From the NCBI RefSeq assembly GCF_005048855.1, contig NZ_SUME01000010.1, positions 90,289-154,288 of the forward strand: a DNA stretch of 64,000 bases, read 5' to 3'. Below the pieces are notes generated by a model. The model searched no databases and was not told where the DNA came from. It saw only the letters and a program-made list of their open reading frames with translations. Each line of letters opens with the position of its first letter. Within the stretch, counting starts at the first letter, position 1. The translations under genes were made by a program, and so were the position numbers. Of this stretch, positions 62,713 through 64,000 are shown in pieces. Source of the DNA: Sphingobacterium olei (GTDB lineage: Bacteria > Bacteroidota > Bacteroidia > Sphingobacteriales > Sphingobacteriaceae).

Positions 62713-62940
62713 ATGTTGTACTGGACAGAAAATATAAAATACCTGCGGGCCCGGGTAGGGTACTCGCAGCAGCGGCTGGCAGACGATCTGGGTATCACGC
62801 GCACGCGGTATTCCAAATACGAGTATGGGCTTGCCGAGCCGCCTATTGAAATCTTGGTGAAGCTGTCGAGCTACTTTGGCGTGAGCCTGGATGAACTGGC
62901 TAAGGTCGATCTGCGCAGTAGACGGGGTATTGCCCCCTGA
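62713..62940 (+). pseudogene. Truncated XRE-family regulator of an SOS mutagenesis cassette
   Basis: 75 residues from the ATG at 62713. A full helix-turn-helix is present: MLYWTENIKYLRARVGYSQQ, RLADDLGITRTRYSKYEYGL, and IEILVKLSSYFGVSLDELA. Relatives continue for about 180 residues with a LexA/S24-like part; here the frame ends soon after VDLR with an unrelated SRRGIAP. In Bacteroidota such regulators lie beside Y-family polymerase and dnaE genes, matching the remnant on the other side. It might still bind DNA. Confidence 0.65.
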
Positions 62941-62960
62941 TCTTAAACCCAGAAAAATAT

Positions 62961-63079
62961 CTATTGTTCTCTTAAATTAGTGACCTGTTTCGAGTCTTTG
63001 TCGGTTTTTTTTACTAAAAATATTAGTTTTTCTATTTTTAATTGTTATCTTTAACCTATTAAACCGATAAACTAAAAGT
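62961..63079 (+). repeat. Duplicated upstream region of the PD-(D/E)XK gene, copy 2
   Basis: Nearly the same as 41258-41382, from TCTATTGTTCTCTTAAATTA to the ATG. The join to the XRE remnant is at about 62958. Confidence 0.75.
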
Positions 63080-63873
63080 ATGAGCCGATCTTCAAGACGT
63101 ATAGACGACCCGATATGGAAATCTATCCTAGAGCAAACATTTGGACATTTTCTAAATTTCTTTTTTTCCGATGCGGGGGAAATCTTTGACTTTGAAAAGG
63201 AGTTTGAATACCTGGATAAAGAGTTTGATAGTCTATTCCCGCCCAAACCCAATAACAAGGGGGTGCGTTATGTAGATAAACTGGTAAAAGTTTTTCTGCG
63301 GGATGGGAGCGAGCAGTTTGTGCTCTGCCATGTAGAGGTACAGTCAAGCAAGGGAAAAGGCGACCTCGCCCAGCGGATGTTTGAATAGTTTTTCTGGAAT
63401 TGTTTGTTTTCAAAGGCCATCAAGAGCCTTCATGATGGCATCATGAAGGGTTTTATCGAATTTCTGATAAATATAAGGTTCCTGTTACCGCCATCGCGAT
63501 CCTAGCCGATGGAAATAGAAATTACCGTCCGGCTATTTACGTTCAGGAATTCATGGGTACAAGTCTAACCTATAGGTTCAATAGTTACAAGATACTGGAT
63601 CAGGATGAAGCTGTGCTCCGTGCAGACAGTAATCCATTTGCCGTAGTGGTACTCACGGCATTGCTGGCGATATTGCACCGCAGTGTTACCGATGAGCAGC
63701 TGAAAGAGATCAAACACGATCTTTACGAAGAAATGATAAAGCGTGATATGAGCAAGGATACCCGGCAGGGGATATATGACTTCTTGGCACGTTATGTGAG
63801 TTTTAAAAATCAGGAAACATTTATTATCTTTGAAGAGGAAGTAAAAACTAAGTTAGGGAGGAATACTACAATG
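63080..63873 (+). pseudogene. PD-(D/E)XK nuclease family gene, interrupted and truncated copy
   Basis: Close relative of the intact gene at 41383 (same start MSRSSRRIDDPIWKS, same HVEVQSSKGKGDLAQRMFE). At 63386 a TAG follows GAA, and after about 62 bases the family sequence resumes as GFYRISDKYKVPVTAIAILA in another frame, continuing to KTKLGRNTTM. There the match ends and an IS-like end begins; the coiled-coil tail is missing. The gene cannot give a full product. Confidence 0.8.
63392..63453 (+). repeat. Short hairpin-bearing insert B in a PD-(D/E)XK gene
   Basis: About 62 bases absent from the intact copy at 41383. TTT lies at both borders (63389 and 63451). It shares GGCCATCAAGAG and other blocks with insert A, followed by a perfect 10-bp hairpin (CCTTCATGAT / ATCATGAAGG, centre GGC). 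Confidence 0.55.
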
Positions 63874-64000
63874 TGTCTATAACGGAAGTCACTGGGCCAG
63901 CTAATTCGGTTTGATTTGCCAATTATTTCGGAGGTCAGCGGGCCAAAAAATCTCCTGAATTTCGGAGGTCAACGGGCCATTCTTACTTTGAAAACGGAGG
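63874..64000. mobile_element. End of an IS21-family-like insertion sequence
   Basis: Starting with TGTCTATAACGG, right where the PD-(D/E)XK gene breaks off. A 17-bp motif CGGARGTCANYGGGCCA is repeated at 63883, 63929 and 63963, and a fourth copy begins at 63995. Multiple direct repeats inside a terminus that begins with TG are typical of IS21-family ends. The transposase genes lie beyond the window. Confidence 0.6.

Noticed and set aside
63383..63453. Sequencing or assembly error as the cause of the broken frame
   Set aside because: About 62 extra bases with a perfect hairpin and similarity to another insert cannot be a base-calling error, although mis-assembly was not testable.
1..64000. 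CRISPR arrays or rRNA genes
   Set aside because: No regularly spaced direct repeats with unique spacers and no rRNA-like sequence were seen. The only tandemly repeated motif is the IS end at 63883-64000.

Overview
The window looks like a chromosomal segment from a Bacteroidota bacterium, most likely the Sphingobacteriaceae (Sphingobacterium/Pedobacter/Olivibacter type). The reasons are the nusA-infB order with a long Glu/Lys/Pro-rich IF-2 linker, a TonB receptor with an N-terminal carboxypeptidase-like plug extension, DUF4876, DUF6850, DUF2807, DUF4328 and DUF4272 proteins, AT-rich start regions that mostly lack Shine-Dalgarno sequences, and a TTG-N20-TAnnTTTG type promoter. No taxonomic search could be run.

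Layout. 1-7.2 kb: core genes (3' end of nusA, infB), a ferredoxin-type reductase, a PNGase F-like secreted glycosidase and a DoxX protein. 7.3-9.1 kb: a tRNA-Pro(GGG) and small housekeeping-type proteins. 9.3-16 kb: a complete tripartite RND efflux locus (TetR regulator, adaptor, permease, outer-membrane factor) with a long palindrome in front of the regulator. 16-31.2 kb: ordinary metabolic and stress genes (SDR, AraC, pterin dehydratase, AI-2E-type permease, Gfo/Idh/MocA oxidoreductase, KatG, metallophosphoesterase, ROK kinase, aldo/keto reductase). Between these sit a self-contained 38-residue peptide gene and a decayed zinc alcohol dehydrogenase tail.

31.3-53.3 kb is an accessory island. 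It holds about twenty small, mostly unrecognised proteins in changing orientation, two DinB-like proteins in or near it, an adjacent pair of RlaP/YcgL-type nucleotidyltransferases, several gene stumps, and at least three families of short, structured repeats that lie between genes. It resembles a cassette array, although no integrase is visible. PD-(D/E)XK 'transposase/Rpn-like' genes recur at 41.4, 50.3, 61.65 and 63.1 kb. Only the first is intact. Two of the others are interrupted by short hairpin-bearing inserts that resemble each other.

53.4-61.6 kb: a TonB receptor/DUF4876/DUF6850 outer-membrane operon on the minus strand. It diverges from a lipoprotein and an APC-type permease, and three copies of a 13-bp pseudo-palindrome in the shared intergenic region suggest metal-type (Fur/Zur-like) control. 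61.6-64 kb: a wrecked SOS mutagenesis cassette (truncated XRE regulator facing a chimera of a Y-family polymerase start and an internal dnaE fragment), another PD-(D/E)XK copy, and what looks like an IS21-family end with repeated 17-bp motifs at the window edge.

Most promising for follow-up: the two related inserts in PD-(D/E)XK genes, whose borders allow the reading frame to be restored; the orphan 38-aa peptide gene with promoter, leader hairpin and terminator; the repeat-bounded cassettes; and the chimeric polymerase remnant.
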